Source of the DNA: Collinsella sp. zg1085
GTDB lineage: Bacteria; Actinomycetota; Coriobacteriia; Coriobacteriales; Coriobacteriaceae
DNA: 64,000 nucleotides
NCBI RefSeq assembly: GCF_018889955.1
Contig: NZ_CP076545.1
Location: 1,054,001-1,118,000, forward strand
Direction: 5' to 3'
Shown here in pieces: positions 63,097-64,000 of this stretch. Made by a program: the position numbers and the translations under genes. The notes under the pieces were generated by a model. That model made no database searches. It was not told the origin of the DNA and was given only the letters and a program-made list of their open reading frames with translations. Numbering within the stretch: the first letter of the stretch is position 1; every line of letters starts with the position of its first letter.

Positions 63097-63326
63097 CCAT
63101 AGGTTTATGAATTACTCGTCCAATCGGCAAAGTGAAAACTATGCCACCCCGTAAGCTTACGAACCATTCGTTCAACTTAGAGAAGTGAAAAGTCTGTGCC
63201 ATCCCACAAGGCTTCAATTCACTCGCCCAGTTGGCAAAGTAAAACGAGCTGAAGTCAAACAAAGACAGCAACCACAGCTCACCCTACACCCCGCCTTCTG
63301 GGAAACAAGCGAGCACGTATGCCCAC

Positions 63327-64000
63327 CTATGCTCGAAATCGCTCCCAACGCTCACGGATACTCACCTTGTGAGCGCTCTTCAAACCCAAGAGCGGCGCCG
63401 CAACAATAGTTGGCACAATAAAAGTAATCAATCGCCACAACAAATACCCTGCCGTTGCCGCCGAGCCATAAAAGTGCCCCAAAAACAGCGCAAAGCCGCC
63501 CTCTGCCCCACCGGTTCCACCCGGCAAGGGCACCGCAGAAGACAATAAATGAATAAACGCTGATGCCGCCATCACCGATAAAAAGTCTACGTCATGATGT
63601 CCAAATGCAAGCATTAAGTAATACGGAACCAGATAGAAAAAGCCAAGCTGTAACATGGTAATAACAACCGTTAAAGCCATCGATGACGCATGTTTTGCTG
63701 CATACTTAAAATTCTCGGAAAACGAATATACCTCATTGTCTACAAAGCCGCGCCAATGCTCGATTTTTTGCTGCGCCAACCCAAGACGCGCCAAGCAGCT
63801 AATCCCCCAGTGCGACACACGCGTCACCGTCTTAGGCATAAGCGCAATCGCAAAGATAAGCAGCAAAATCAGTACATGACCACCAAAACTAAATATGCAA
63901 AGAATAGTTAGAGCACCCACATCGGGATAGCGCTCCAGAAAAAACGGCATACGAAGCGCCAGCAGCAAACCACCCCACACCACAAGTCCAAACTGATACA
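63327..64000 (-). CDS. YbhN/UPF0104 (LPG-synthase-type) membrane protein, 5' end cut by window edge
   Basis: At least 224 residues of the C-terminal part are visible; the frame is open to the right edge, so the start lies outside. Several hydrophobic segments (ILCIFSFGGHVLILLLIFAIAL and others) surround the family signature SSAVPLPGGTGGAEGGFALF (PxPGGxGxxE), typical of the flippase-like membrane domain of lysylphosphatidylglycerol synthases (PF03706). Stand-alone members are predicted lipid or sugar-lipid flippases; the cargo is unknown. It ends RERWERFRA and converges on the inverted-repeat region. Confidence 0.87.
   Translation of the reverse strand, partial: YQFGLVVWGGLLLALRMPFFLERYPDVGALTILCIFSFGGHVLILLLIFAIALMPKTVTRVSHWGISCLARLGLAQQKIEHWRGFVDNEVYSFSENFKYAAKHASSMALTVVITMLQLGFFYLVPYYLMLAFGHHDVDFLSVMAASAFIHLLSSAVPLPGGTGGAEGGFALFLGHFYGSAATAGYLLWRLITFIVPTIVAAPLLGLKSAHKVSIRERWERFRA

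Larger units (their letters stand above)
61111..63326. repeat. 2.2-kb inverted-repeat region with many hairpins and no clear gene
   Basis: This gap between two convergent genes holds an imperfect inverted repeat: left arm about 61149-61703, right arm about 62691-63285. The arms match collinearly through four block types and three kinds of hairpin. The right arm has one extra block of about 50 bases. Open frames exist (for example 61126-61383 and 62909-63271) but lie in different contexts, lack ribosome-binding sites and match each other only because the DNA repeats. No transposase or integrase was seen. It could be a fold-back element, a miniature-element cluster or a large structured RNA locus. 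Confidence 0.85.

Noticed and set aside
61111-63326. CRISPR array as an explanation of the repeats
   Set aside because: There is no regular repeat-spacer spacing; the repeats are inverted pairs of hairpins and no cas gene is nearby.
61111-63326. Insertion sequence with inverted ends
   Set aside because: Arms of over 500 bases and no transposase-like frame do not fit an ordinary IS; a non-autonomous fold-back element remains possible and is reported as a finding.

Overview
The window looks like ordinary chromosome from an anaerobic or microaerophilic member of the Coriobacteriia (Actinomycetota), most likely Atopobiaceae (Atopobium/Olsenella-like). This is an inference. It rests on moderate GC, a mycobacteria-like order of housekeeping genes (smc, rnc, a SepIVA-like coiled-coil gene, DUF177, coaD, rsmD, recG, DAK2), a fermentative AdhE, a low-GC-Gram-positive-like GlgC/GlgD pair and an AhpC/AhpF-type peroxide system. 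There is no rRNA or tRNA gene in the window to confirm it.

Positions 1-21975 are almost entirely minus-strand housekeeping genes: a flavodoxin-like fragment, dihydrofolate reductase and thymidylate synthase; the protein-targeting and chromosome block ffh-ftsY-smc; rnc-acpP-plsX-rpmF; DUF177 and its SepIVA-like neighbour; coaD-rsmD-recG; a FakA/YloV-type kinase with an Asp23 protein and rpmB; an APH-fold kinase; adhE; and thiamine pyrophosphokinase.

Positions 22257-31044 form a complete plus-strand glycogen cluster, glgB-glgP-glgC-glgD-glgA: ADP-glucose formation, chain synthesis, branching and phosphorolysis. Strong hairpins lie between several genes, and GlgA has a long basic tail. A short AT-rich accessory stretch (31113-32190) follows. 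It holds leader-like structure, a small uncertain ORF and a membrane-anchored protein gene interrupted by an amber codon. Beyond it lie an FmdB-type zinc ribbon and a cytoplasmic GH13 enzyme.

Positions 34674-41824 are a minus-strand translation and replication block (rsmB-fmt-def-priA) plus an OPT transporter. Then come a degenerate CoaX-like protein, metK, an AhpF-like reductase with rearranged domain order, ahpC, gltX, a one-chain L-serine dehydratase and an L,D-transpeptidase.

Positions 51773-61110 hold an envelope-stress or export region: a two-component system with an intramembrane-type histidine kinase, diverging from an ABC ATPase/FtsX permease pair (Bce-like logic), followed by a complete MacA/MacB-like adaptor, ATPase and permease set.

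The most unusual part is 61111-63326, a 2.2-kb stretch between two convergent genes with no convincing gene. It is a large imperfect inverted repeat with arms of about 0.55-0.6 kb. The arms carry collinear hairpins, including a 64-nt element present as exact inverted copies and four hairpins with a conserved loop and stem-preserving base changes. The centre carries two related palindromic modules. This is the best candidate for an undescribed element. The window ends inside a YbhN/LPG-synthase-type membrane protein.
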